A stretch of DNA of 53,453 bases from Lutibacter sp. (lineage in GTDB: Bacteria; Bacteroidota; Bacteroidia; Flavobacteriales; Flavobacteriaceae). The position numbers and the translations under genes are program-made. Below are positions 7,826-15,034 of the stretch, one piece after another (positions within the stretch are counted from its first letter, which is position 1; every line of letters begins with the position of its first letter). The stretch spans positions 1 to 53,453 of the forward strand of contig NZ_JAUYUD010000084.1 in the NCBI RefSeq assembly GCF_030692605.1. Direction: 5' to 3'. The notes below the pieces were generated by a model, which saw only the letters and a program-made list of their open reading frames with translations, was not told where the DNA came from and ran no database searches.

Positions 7826-8617
7826 TTAAATGGATTTTAAAAAACCACCATCAATTGGAATGTTTGCTCCTGTAATATAAGATGCCGCATTTGAGGCTAA
7901 AAACGAAGCTAAAAAGCCAAATTCTTTTGGTTCACCTAGCCTTTTCATAGGAATTTGATTGATAAGTTGAGCAAGTTGTTCTTCTGGGGTAATATTATTT
8001 TTAATAGCTTGAAATTCATTTAATTGTTGAATACGCTCTGTATCAAAAATTCCAGTAAATATATTGTTAACCGTTATTCCATATGGTGCAACTGCGCTAG
8101 ATAATGTCTTAGCCCAAGCCACAACTGCTGCCCGTATAGTATTGCTTAAAACCAGATGAGCTAATGGTTCTTTTACGGATATTGAAGTTGCATTAATAAT
8201 TCTACCATAATTAGTTAATTTCATTTGCTCAATAGCAAGCATAGTAGCAAAGCAAGTCGTTTTAAAAAGTAAATCAAATGCTTTTTGGTAATCTTCTATA
8301 GTTTTTTCTAAAGCTCCACCTGCATCTGGCCCATTGGTATTATTTACCAAAATATCAACTTTATTTGTTAAAAAATAGGTTGATAATGTATTCTGAAATG
8401 CCTCAAAATCATAAAAATCAACAACAAGGTACTTATGCTTTTGATTTTGCTGTATGTTCAGTTCTTTTAAGGTTTGACTAAGCTTTCCTTCATTTCTGGC
8501 CATTAACGTAACAGTAGCACCACACTCCGCCATTTGTAAAGCAATTGCTTTACCTAAACCTTGAGTGCTTCCCCCAATTAATACATTTTTAGTTGTTAAA
8601 TCAATTTTCATCATCAC
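7826..8617 (-). CDS. Short-chain dehydrogenase/reductase with atypical active site
   Basis: A 263-residue classical-length SDR. The NAD(P) motif is GGSTQGLG (15-22) and the NNTNG structural motif is at 92-96. The catalytic Ser145 is present (INATSIS). At the position of the usual YxxxK the sequence reads SNTIR, so tyrosine is replaced by Ser158 and lysine by Arg162. The C-terminal IDGGFLKSI is typical. This LSNTxRA arrangement recurs in a known SDR subgroup annotated as 3-oxoacyl-ACP reductase-like, so it is probably not a mutation. Its start overlaps the end of hslR by 17 bases. MMMK offers three possible starts. Confidence 0.85.
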   Translation of the reverse strand: MMMKIDLTTKNVLIGGSTQGLGKAIALQMAECGATVTLMARNEGKLSQTLKELNIQQNQKHKYLVVDFYDFEAFQNTLSTYFLTNKVDILVNNTNGPDAGGALEKTIEDYQKAFDLLFKTTCFATMLAIEQMKLTNYGRIINATSISVKEPLAHLVLSNTIRAAVVAWAKTLSSAVAPYGITVNNIFTGIFDTERIQQLNEFQAIKNNITPEEQLAQLINQIPMKRLGEPKEFGFLASFLASNAASYITGANIPIDGGFLKSI

Positions 8618-8972
8618 TATATTCTTCTATATCTCTTCGATCTTTTTTGGTTGGTCTGCCACTTCCTTTTTTTCTATAAAAATCTTTAGAATATTTTAAT
8701 AATTCCATTTTATCAAACTCTTCTTGTGGTGTTATATCTTTTCGGTACAAATCAACTAATTTAGCTCCAACTCGGCTACCAGGAAAGTCAATTATTTCAA
8801 TGTGATAATTTATTTGATCTTTTCTTATAACAAGTTTTTCTCCTTTATTTACAGACTTAGATGGTTTTAAATTATCTCCATTCAGTTTAATATGTCCTTT
8901 TTTACAAGCTTCTGTAGCAATAGTTCTTGTTTTAAAATAACGAATGCACCACAAAAATTTATCAACTCTCAT
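8601..8972 (-). CDS. hslR: Ribosome-associated heat shock S4-domain protein (Hsp15-like)
   Basis: A 123-residue RNA-binding protein. The S4 domain occupies residues 1-60 (MRVDKFLWCIRYFKTRTIA...CKKGHIKLNG). A basic C-terminal extension, KKGSGRPTKKDRRDIEEY, is typical of Hsp15/HslR, which binds stalled 50S subunits carrying nascent chains. Length fits the family. It is the first gene of a minus-strand group (hslR, SDR, TPMT, PRTase) and overlaps the SDR by 17 bases. A perfect -7 box lies upstream at 9007-9014. Confidence 0.9.
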   Translation of the reverse strand: MRVDKFLWCIRYFKTRTIATEACKKGHIKLNGDNLKPSKSVNKGEKLVIRKDQINYHIEIIDFPGSRVGAKLVDLYRKDITPQEEFDKMELLKYSKDFYRKKGSGRPTKKDRRDIEEYSDDEN

Positions 8973-9006
8973 ATAATAACGTTAAAATTCAATTTTTATC
9001 TTTTTT

Positions 9007-9014
9007 CAAAGGTA
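9007..9014 (-). promoter_or_regulatory. -7 box TACCTTTG ahead of hslR
   Basis: A perfect TAnnTTTG on the minus strand 35 bases before the hslR ATG. No convincing TTG at -33 is seen. Confidence 0.5.
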
Positions 9015-9050
9015 GTAAAATAGTATCTTGCGGCCTTAAAATTTAATTAA

Positions 9051-9875
9051 ATGAAATTTAAGAATTTTGGATTATTAATATTGTTAGGTATCGCAATTTT
9101 TGCCTGTAAAAAAGATGATGTAAAAGTCAATTTTGATGCAGCACAGCAAGCAATTGAAGACGATGCTGCCTTAGTAAAATATTTAGAAACACACTATTTA
9201 AATGCTGTTGATGGAGGAATATGGACTATTAAAAATGGTGAGACTCCTTTAATGAGTCAAGTGCAAGTTCAAAATATTACAAAAGATGATATTGATTATA
9301 AATTATATTTTTTAAAACAAAGTGAAGGGGTTAGTTTTTCTCCAACCAGAGCGGATTCTGTATTAACAACTTATTCAGGAATGTTATTAGATAGCACCGT
9401 TTTCGACTCTAGTTCTAACAGATTATGGTTGTCTCTAACCAATGTAATTGATGGTTGGAGCTATGGTTTTGTTAACTTTAAGGGTGGAACAAAGGTTATA
9501 AGACCTGATGAATCATTTTATTATGAAAATTATGGAAAAGGAATTTTATTCATCCCTTCAGGATTGGCTTATGGAAATTCTTTTCAAAGTATAATCCCAC
9601 AAAATTCGCCATTAATTTTTCAAATTACTTTGAGAGATGTAAATAAAGCTGATCACGATAATGATACCATTTTATCAATTTTAGAAGATAGAGATGGCGA
9701 TGGAAATGTTAAAAATGATGATACCGACAAGGATGGAATTCCAAATTATTTAGACGCCGATGATGATGGAGATGGAAGGCTTACTAAAAATGAAGACGCC
9801 AATGGAGATGGAAATCTTGAAAATGACGACACCGATAATGATGGCATTCCAAACTATTTAGATAAAGATAATTAG
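9051..9875 (+). CDS. FKBP-type prolyl isomerase lipoprotein with calcium-binding repeats
   Basis: A 274-residue exported lipoprotein with lipobox IAIFAC (Cys19) followed by KKDD. Residues about 75-200 form an FKBP fold. The end of that domain reads IPSGLAYGN...IIPQNSPLIFQITL, the usual substrate-pocket signature of FKBP isomerases and the GldI-related lipoproteins of Flavobacteriaceae. The C-terminus (about 205-274) is a run of acidic thrombospondin type 3-like repeats (DRDGDGN, DTDKDGIPNYLD, DTDNDGIPNYLD) that bind calcium. Isomerase or chaperone activity in the periplasm is inferred. A bidirectional terminator follows directly. Confidence 0.8.
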   Translation: MKFKNFGLLILLGIAIFACKKDDVKVNFDAAQQAIEDDAALVKYLETHYLNAVDGGIWTIKNGETPLMSQVQVQNITKDDIDYKLYFLKQSEGVSFSPTRADSVLTTYSGMLLDSTVFDSSSNRLWLSLTNVIDGWSYGFVNFKGGTKVIRPDESFYYENYGKGILFIPSGLAYGNSFQSIIPQNSPLIFQITLRDVNKADHDNDTILSILEDRDGDGNVKNDDTDKDGIPNYLDADDDGDGRLTKNEDANGDGNLENDDTDNDGIPNYLDKDN

Positions 9876-9912
9876 CATAAAAAAACTCGCAATTTGCGAG
9901 TTTTTTTATGCT
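9874..9912. terminator. Bidirectional rho-independent terminator
   Basis: A near-perfect palindrome: an A-run, ACTCGCAA, one or more loop bases, TTGCGAGT, then seven T. It serves the FKBP gene on the plus strand and the converging beta-barrel gene on the minus strand, whose stop codon lies inside it. Confidence 0.85.
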
Positions 9913-10624
9913 ATAAATTTTGGTGATTCCTCCATCCAGATCCACTTCTATTTCGTTTTTCAGAACCATTTATTTTTAAAAGATTTATGTGCAAGCTTAT
10001 GGATAATTGACTTGAATTATATTCAAGCAAATGAGCGACATTGGTACCATAAATCGATCTTACAATATCAACTCGTTGAAAATCAACGGGGCTAATACCA
10101 TACTGATAGCGAAAATCAACACCAAATCTTCCAAAATCTACTAACAAACCTATTCCAACATCAAACGATGATTTATTAAAAACAATAGGGTATTCAACTC
10201 CTTCAAGTTCCATATCAGATACAACACTAAAAATTGGACCCGCATAAATCCATATCGGATCATATAGTCTAACACCCAATAATATAGGGATATCTACCTT
10301 TGAAGAATTCCAATTTGCAATTTTTTGAGACAATGGATAACTATTTTTTGCTGTTGTAAAATTCATTTCTGATCTGATAAAAATTTTATCAAATTTTATG
10401 TTTAAAAAAAGTCCAAAATGATTTCCTAAATCTTTATCTGCCTGATAATAAAAATCTTCAGTTGGAATAACATTATTACCACCACCATTAGCCGTGCCAA
10501 TATGGTATAATTCACCAATAGCATTATAATTTATTCCACCTTTTAATCCAACAACAAATTCCTGTGCGGTTAATGAAATATGAAACAACAACAAACAACA
10601 AAATAATCCAGTAATTTTTTTCAT
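9911..10624 (-). CDS. Outer-membrane beta-barrel (PorT/OmpA-type) protein, paralogue 1
   Basis: A 237-residue protein with a signal peptide ending about residue 20 (SLTAQ). Alternating hydrophobic strands follow (FVVGLKGGINYNAIG, HFGLFLNIKF, PIWIYAGPIFSVV, FGRFGVDFRYQYGISP), typical of the outer-membrane beta-barrel/PorT group. Strand order and spacing resemble the next gene on the same strand, so the two are paralogues. The tail KRNRSGSGWRNHQNL is basic and unusual after the last strand, so it may be a read-on extension. No specific cargo is indicated. The terminator palindrome overlaps its stop codon. Confidence 0.75.
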   Translation of the reverse strand: MKKITGLFCCLLLFHISLTAQEFVVGLKGGINYNAIGELYHIGTANGGGNNVIPTEDFYYQADKDLGNHFGLFLNIKFDKIFIRSEMNFTTAKNSYPLSQKIANWNSSKVDIPILLGVRLYDPIWIYAGPIFSVVSDMELEGVEYPIVFNKSSFDVGIGLLVDFGRFGVDFRYQYGISPVDFQRVDIVRSIYGTNVAHLLEYNSSQLSISLHINLLKINGSEKRNRSGSGWRNHQNL

Positions 10625-10707
10625 AAGAATATTTTTTTGAATTTTAGCATGTTAAATATAAGAACTTTAAATTAAAATGAAACTAAAATGAATAATAGTA
10701 ACATAAA

Positions 10708-10731
10708 AAATCCCTCACAAAGGAGGGATTT
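10708..10731 (-). terminator. Terminator of the second beta-barrel gene
   Basis: Stem AAATCCCTC/GAGGGATTT with a six-base loop. On the minus strand it is followed by a T-run (10710-10705). It lies 24 bases past the stop at 10755. Confidence 0.85.
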
Positions 10732-10754
10732 ATATTGTTTTTTAAAAATAAAAT

Positions 10755-11381
10755 CTATGATGCTTTCTTTTTGTTGGTAAAGCTATACGATAAACTAAAA
10801 ATCAATTGTTCTGGTCTAGAGTCTAAAGTAAAGGTTCTATTCTGAATATTATTATCAATAAATTCTACTTCATTTGAGTTAAAAGATCGTTCATAACGTA
10901 CATCAACTCCAAATTTACCAAAATCTAATGAAGCTCCTAAATTTAATCCTATTGTATAGTCACGCTCCATTTTATTAAATGTAAGTCCGTTAATATCATT
11001 ATCTAAAATATATTGAAATGAAGGACCTGCGAATACTTTTAAAGGTCCTAACAAATTTATTCCAATCAAGACGGGAACATCAATTTTAGACATGTCATAA
11101 TCTTCAACAGAAGTGCTATTTAACTCATATTCACTAGTGGTTTTTGTATATACAAATTCTGGTCTTAAATAGATGGAACCTAAATTTATTTTTCCATAAA
11201 AACCGATATTATAACCCGTTTTTTGACCACCTTTATTGTCAATAATAGTTTCAGTTGCATCCTTAAACTCACCATTCGAATTGTAGGTTAAACCAGCCTT
11301 AATTCCAAAATCGTTTTGAGAATTTGCATTTATAAAGGCGAGGGACAATACTAAACCTAAAAATAGATTTCTTAATTTCAT
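10755..11381 (-). CDS. Outer-membrane beta-barrel (PorT/OmpA-type) protein, paralogue 2
   Basis: A 208-residue protein. The signal peptide ends about residue 21 (FINANSQ). The barrel has about eight strands, shown by FGIKAGLTYNS, GSIYLRPEFVYTK, LKVFAGPSFQYIL, IGLNLGASLDFG, FGVDVRYERSF and a terminal aromatic strand, LIFSLSYSF, typical of outer-membrane insertion. It aligns by eye with the neighbour at 9911-10624 through FAGPSF, LDFGKFGVDVRYE and the PVLIG strand. The role is structural or porin-like and unknown. It lies 47 bases downstream of the transketolase half on the same strand. Confidence 0.8.
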   Translation of the reverse strand: MKLRNLFLGLVLSLAFINANSQNDFGIKAGLTYNSNGEFKDATETIIDNKGGQKTGYNIGFYGKINLGSIYLRPEFVYTKTTSEYELNSTSVEDYDMSKIDVPVLIGINLLGPLKVFAGPSFQYILDNDINGLTFNKMERDYTIGLNLGASLDFGKFGVDVRYERSFNSNEVEFIDNNIQNRTFTLDSRPEQLIFSLSYSFTNKKKAS

Positions 11382-11428
11382 TTTAATTTCATTTAAAGTT
11401 ACTTTTAGATAACGCAGTATAAATATCT

Positions 11429-12382
11429 TTATTTTCTAGCAATAACTTTTTTAACAGCTTCAACAATTGCTTTATCGGTTAATCCATATTTTTCCATTAA
11501 TTGTGCTGGTGTACCAGACTCTCCAAAGCTATCGTTTACGGCCACAAATTCTTGAGGGACTAATTTATTTTGAACTAAAGTTCGAGAAATACTTTCTCCT
11601 AAACCACCAATAATATTATGCTCTTCTGCAGTTACTACACAACCTGTTTTTGAAACTGATTTTAAAATTGCCTTTTCGTCTAAAGGTTTAATGGTATGAA
11701 TATTAATTACCTCGGCGCTAATACCCATGGCTTCTAATTGTTCGCTTGCTTGCAATGCTTCCCATACTAAATGACCTGTAGCTACAATGGTAACATCGGT
11801 TCCTTCAGTTAATTGAATAGCTTTTCCAATTTTAAATTTTTCGTTCTCTGGCATAAATACAGGAACAACTGGTCTACCGAAACGTAAATAAACAGGTCCG
11901 TGATGTGCTGCAATAGCAATGGTTGCGGCTTTAGTTTGGTTATAATCACATGTATTAATTACGGTCATTCCAGGAAGCATTTTCATTAACCCAATATCTT
12001 CTAATATTTGATGTGTTGCACCATCTTCACCCAATGTTAAACCTGCGTGAGAAGCACATATTTTTACATTTTTATCAGAATAAGCAATAGATTGGCGAAT
12101 TTGGTCATACACTCGTCCAGTTGAAAAGTTAGCAAATGTACCCGTAAACGGTATTTTTCCGCCTATTGTTAAACCTGCAGCTATTCCCATCATATTTGCT
12201 TCTGCAATTCCAATTTGGAAAAATCGTTCAGGGTGATTTTCAATAAATTTTTCCATTTTTAAAGATCCAATTAAATCAGCACACAAGGCAACCACATTTT
12301 CATTTGTATCCCCTAATTCTGCTAATCCAGCCCCAAAACCTGATCTTGTATCTTTTTTCTCTGTAAAGGTGTATTTTTTCAT
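11429..12382 (-). CDS. Transketolase, C-terminal subunit (split enzyme)
   Basis: A 317-residue protein covering the pyrimidine-binding and C-terminal domains of transketolase: TRSGFGAGLAELGD, then the pyrimidine-domain ERFFQIGIAEANMMGIAAGL, CASHAGLTLGEDGATHQ, and the C-terminal GHLVWEALQASEQL. In Bacteroidota transketolase is often split into an N-terminal (thiamine diphosphate-binding) and this C-terminal protein, normally encoded by neighbouring genes. Here the upstream gene on the same strand is maf and no N-half occurs in the window. The enzyme transfers two-carbon units in the pentose phosphate pathway. A dedicated -7 box (12408-12415) suggests it is transcribed alone. Confidence 0.9.
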   Translation of the reverse strand: MKKYTFTEKKDTRSGFGAGLAELGDTNENVVALCADLIGSLKMEKFIENHPERFFQIGIAEANMMGIAAGLTIGGKIPFTGTFANFSTGRVYDQIRQSIAYSDKNVKICASHAGLTLGEDGATHQILEDIGLMKMLPGMTVINTCDYNQTKAATIAIAAHHGPVYLRFGRPVVPVFMPENEKFKIGKAIQLTEGTDVTIVATGHLVWEALQASEQLEAMGISAEVINIHTIKPLDEKAILKSVSKTGCVVTAEEHNIIGGLGESISRTLVQNKLVPQEFVAVNDSFGESGTPAQLMEKYGLTDKAIVEAVKKVIARK

Positions 12383-12407
12383 TTTTGTTATTTATTAAAA
12401 ATCGTGT

Positions 12408-12415
12408 CAAAAGTA
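12408..12415 (-). promoter_or_regulatory. -7 box TACTTTTG ahead of the transketolase half
   Basis: A perfect TAnnTTTG on the minus strand, 26 bases before the start codon, in the 54-base gap after maf. It supports an independent transcript. Confidence 0.5.
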
Positions 12416-12436
12416 ATGATAATAGCCGATAAGAGG

Positions 12437-13018
12437 TTATAATTTTAACAATTCTTCATACAATTTATGAACAGGTAATCCCATAACATTGTAATAACTT
12501 CCTTCAATACGTGTAACCCCTATATAGCCAATCCATTCTTGAATCCCGTAACCACCAGCTTTATCTAAGGTGTTGAATTTATCTACATAATATTCAATTT
12601 CAGTTGCAGAAAACTCCTTAAAAAAGACCAATGTTTCATCAAAAAAAACATTCTCAATTTTTTTAGTTTTAATACAAATGGACGTAAAAACTTGATGTGA
12701 CTTTCCCGATAATTGTTGGAGCATTAATTTTGCATGTTCCTTATTAATTGGTTTCTCTAATGCACCATTATCAAACCACACAATGGTATCTGCTGTTATA
12801 ATAATTTGATTTTCAGTTATTTCATTCTCAAATGCAATTGCTTTTTCTTTAGCCAAATAATTAGTAATTTCTTCTGCCTTTAAATTATTTGAATAATTTT
12901 CTTCAATAGATTTAATCTTAATTTTAAAAGGAATGTCTAAAGCTCTAAATAATTCTTGTCTTCTAGGGGAAGCAGTAGCTAATATTATTTCTTGGTTTTT
13001 AAATTTATCTTGAAGCAT
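12437..13018 (-). CDS. maf: Maf-family nucleotide pyrophosphatase
   Basis: A 193-residue protein of the Maf/HAM1-like family that hydrolyses modified or canonical nucleoside triphosphates to monophosphates. The N-terminal signature LATASPRRQELF is at 13-24, catalytic ADTIVW at 76-81, GYGIQEWIG near 159, and the final Y-N-V-M-G-L-P. Length fits. It is cytosolic. Its start lies 2 bases from the stop of the prenyltransferase, so smpB, prenyltransferase and maf are one translational unit on the minus strand. Confidence 0.9.
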   Translation of the reverse strand: MLQDKFKNQEIILATASPRRQELFRALDIPFKIKIKSIEENYSNNLKAEEITNYLAKEKAIAFENEITENQIIITADTIVWFDNGALEKPINKEHAKLMLQQLSGKSHQVFTSICIKTKKIENVFFDETLVFFKEFSATEIEYYVDKFNTLDKAGGYGIQEWIGYIGVTRIEGSYYNVMGLPVHKLYEELLKL

Positions 13019-13020
13019 AG

Positions 13021-13932
13021 TTAAAATGATAAAGGCAATAATATAAGGGAATTGATTCCTAAAAACATAATTACTTTAAGTAAATTACTATAAAAACGAA
13101 AATCGGAATTTGTACGAGCAATTGGTAATTTATAACTAATATAAAGTAGAGGTAGCATACATGTACCAATCAAATAAAAACTCGCGGCCTTGTATATTAA
13201 GACATATTTATAAATAATAAACATTAAAGCAATAGAAAGAAATAAAGATAAAAAAGAAGCGATTTTTAAAGTTCTTTTTCTACCTATAATAATTGGTAAC
13301 GTGTTCATATTTAACATATAATCACCTTTTATATCTTGAACATCTTTAACAATTTCTCGAACTAAGTTTATGAAAAAAGCAAAAAAAGCGAGCACACCTA
13401 AAATGAATAATTCAAAAACGGAATCGGAAATATAAATTGCTTGTTCCGGAATTAAAAATAGGGGAACTAGAATACTAAAACTTATTAAAAAAGAAATTGC
13501 AATATTACCAATAAGTGGAAGTTGTTTTAATTTTTTCGAATAAAAATAAAGAAGAAGTGCGGCTCCAATAAAAATTAATGCAACAGAAGGTTTTTTTAGT
13601 TGAAGAGCCAATAGAACACCAAATAAAATACCAATTGTATTTAATATTTTATATATAATTTGGGTGTTTTCGATGGTAAATAAAGTTGTAACTATTAATT
13701 TTTTTGGTTTATTAACGACATCCGTTTTAAAATCTTTAAAATCGTTATAAACATAACCTGCAGCCATTATTGATAAAAGTGAAATTATATATAAAACAAA
13801 AATTGATGAAGATATAAGGTGTGTGTTCGAAATAGCTTGAAAAAAGACAAAGTTTATAAGTAGCTGGGTGTACCCCATTATCGCCAGGTTTTTCAACCTA
13901 ATTAGTTGTAAAAAACCAATTACTACTGCCAT
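13021..13932 (-). CDS. UbiA-family prenyltransferase (geranylgeranylglycerol-phosphate type)
   Basis: A 303-residue integral membrane protein with about eight or nine hydrophobic helices. The two Mg-diphosphate motifs of the UbiA family are visible: NDFKDFKTD (63-71) and DVQDIKGD (197-204). In Flavobacteriaceae this gene is usually annotated geranylgeranylglycerol-phosphate geranylgeranyltransferase, though its acceptor has not been established and it could serve quinone or lipid synthesis. It lies between smpB (9-base gap) and maf (2-base gap) on one message. Confidence 0.8.
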   Translation of the reverse strand: MAVVIGFLQLIRLKNLAIMGYTQLLINFVFFQAISNTHLISSSIFVLYIISLLSIMAAGYVYNDFKDFKTDVVNKPKKLIVTTLFTIENTQIIYKILNTIGILFGVLLALQLKKPSVALIFIGAALLLYFYSKKLKQLPLIGNIAISFLISFSILVPLFLIPEQAIYISDSVFELFILGVLAFFAFFINLVREIVKDVQDIKGDYMLNMNTLPIIIGRKRTLKIASFLSLFLSIALMFIIYKYVLIYKAASFYLIGTCMLPLLYISYKLPIARTNSDFRFYSNLLKVIMFLGINSLILLPLSF

Positions 13933-13941
13933 ATTCTAAGC

Positions 13942-14400
13942 TTAATTGAAATTCTTTTTTATTCTATCTAACTGAACTTTAGACTCTCTCGTTTTAATTG
14001 CATCGCGTTTATCATAATTCTTTTTACCCTTACAGAGCGCAATATCTAGCTTTGCCCAACCCTTGTCCGATAAAAATAAACGTAATGGAATAATTGTTAA
14101 TCCAACGTTTTGAACTTCTTTATATAATTTTTTTAATTCATTTTTATTCAACAAAAGTTTACGTTCGCTCTTAGTTTTGTGATTAAAGGCATGTCCATAC
14201 AAATACTCTTCAATAGACATGTTAATTACAAATAATTCTCCTGTAGTGTTAAATTCACAAAAACTTTCGGTTATTCTGGCTTTGCTTTCTCTAATAGATT
14301 TGATTTCGGTACCCGTAAGTTTTATACCGGCAGTATATCTATCAAGAATTTCGTATTCAAAACGTGCTTTTTTATTTTGTATGTTAATTTTCTTTTGCAT
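13942..14400 (-). CDS. smpB: SsrA-binding protein SmpB
   Basis: A 152-residue tmRNA partner needed for rescue of stalled ribosomes. Characteristic blocks are KKARFEYEI, AGIKLTGTEIKSIRES (24-39), NMSIEEYLYG, HKTKSERKLLLNKNELKKL, IIPLRLFLSDKGWAKLDIALCKGKKNYDKRD and a basic tail. This is close to the family's full pattern and length. The gene has a perfect -7 box at 14408-14415. It begins the smpB-prenyltransferase-maf group. Confidence 0.95.
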   Translation of the reverse strand: MQKKINIQNKKARFEYEILDRYTAGIKLTGTEIKSIRESKARITESFCEFNTTGELFVINMSIEEYLYGHAFNHKTKSERKLLLNKNELKKLYKEVQNVGLTIIPLRLFLSDKGWAKLDIALCKGKKNYDKRDAIKTRESKVQLDRIKKNFN

Positions 14401-14407
14401 ATATGTG

Positions 14408-14415
14408 CAAATGTA
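14408..14415 (-). promoter_or_regulatory. -7 box TACATTTG ahead of smpB
   Basis: A perfect TAnnTTTG on the minus strand, 7 bases before the ATG at 14400. The 5' leader would be very short. Confidence 0.5.
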
Positions 14416-14467
14416 CTACAAATTCAAAATATAAAATAACGGAATTGTGAATCTATTTTTAGAAGAT

Positions 14468-14977
14468 TTAGTAGTCAATTGTTAATAAAATATCTGTTTT
14501 CGAACTTTTTGTAATTGTAATAATATACAAATTAGAATTGTTTAGATCATCTATTTCAGGATATTTTTCACTGCCTAAAATTGTATTTACAAATAGGGGA
14601 GTAGTATTGCTATGCCCAACAATAAGCACATTTTTACCTTCGGTTTTTACAATAAAATCCTGGTCATATAAAGAATTTGTATTGTAAAATTGTAGTTCTA
14701 AATTTTTACTTAACGCAGTTGGTGATGCTGTTTCAATAGTTCTATTATAATTTGTGGTATAAACCAAGTCAAAATCAACGTTTTTAAATATAGTACTCCA
14801 TTTTTCTGCTCTAAGTTTTCCTTTATCAGTTAAATGGGGGTTTTTATCAGTTGGATCAGTTCGTTCTTTTTCAGCATGTCTAATAAGATAATAAGTAGTA
14901 CTTTTAATGTCTTGAACTTGGGCTTGAATTTGTAAAGTTCCTAATACAAGTATACACAGTAAAATTATTTTCTTCAT
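14468..14977 (-). CDS. Secreted histidine phosphatase family protein (SixA/PGM-like)
   Basis: A 169-residue protein of the histidine phosphatase superfamily. The signal peptide ends about residue 20 (LQIQAQ). The phosphoacceptor motif is IRHAEKE (Arg33-His34), and the second catalytic histidine is in IVGHSNTTP near 120. It is short, like SixA, and exported, so it probably acts in the periplasm on an unknown phosphoester. It stands alone between smpB and clpB on the minus strand. Confidence 0.85.
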   Translation of the reverse strand: MKKIILLCILVLGTLQIQAQVQDIKSTTYYLIRHAEKERTDPTDKNPHLTDKGKLRAEKWSTIFKNVDFDLVYTTNYNRTIETASPTALSKNLELQFYNTNSLYDQDFIVKTEGKNVLIVGHSNTTPLFVNTILGSEKYPEIDDLNNSNLYIITITKSSKTDILLTIDY

Positions 14978-15034
14978 AATTTATGAGTTATAAATAACGA
15001 ATATATAAAAAGTTTTATCCTTAGTGAGTAATTA

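Noticed and set aside
9911-9955. Basic tail of the first beta-barrel protein as a frameshift
   Set aside because: The frame is open and the stop lies in a terminator; without relatives a frameshift cannot be claimed.
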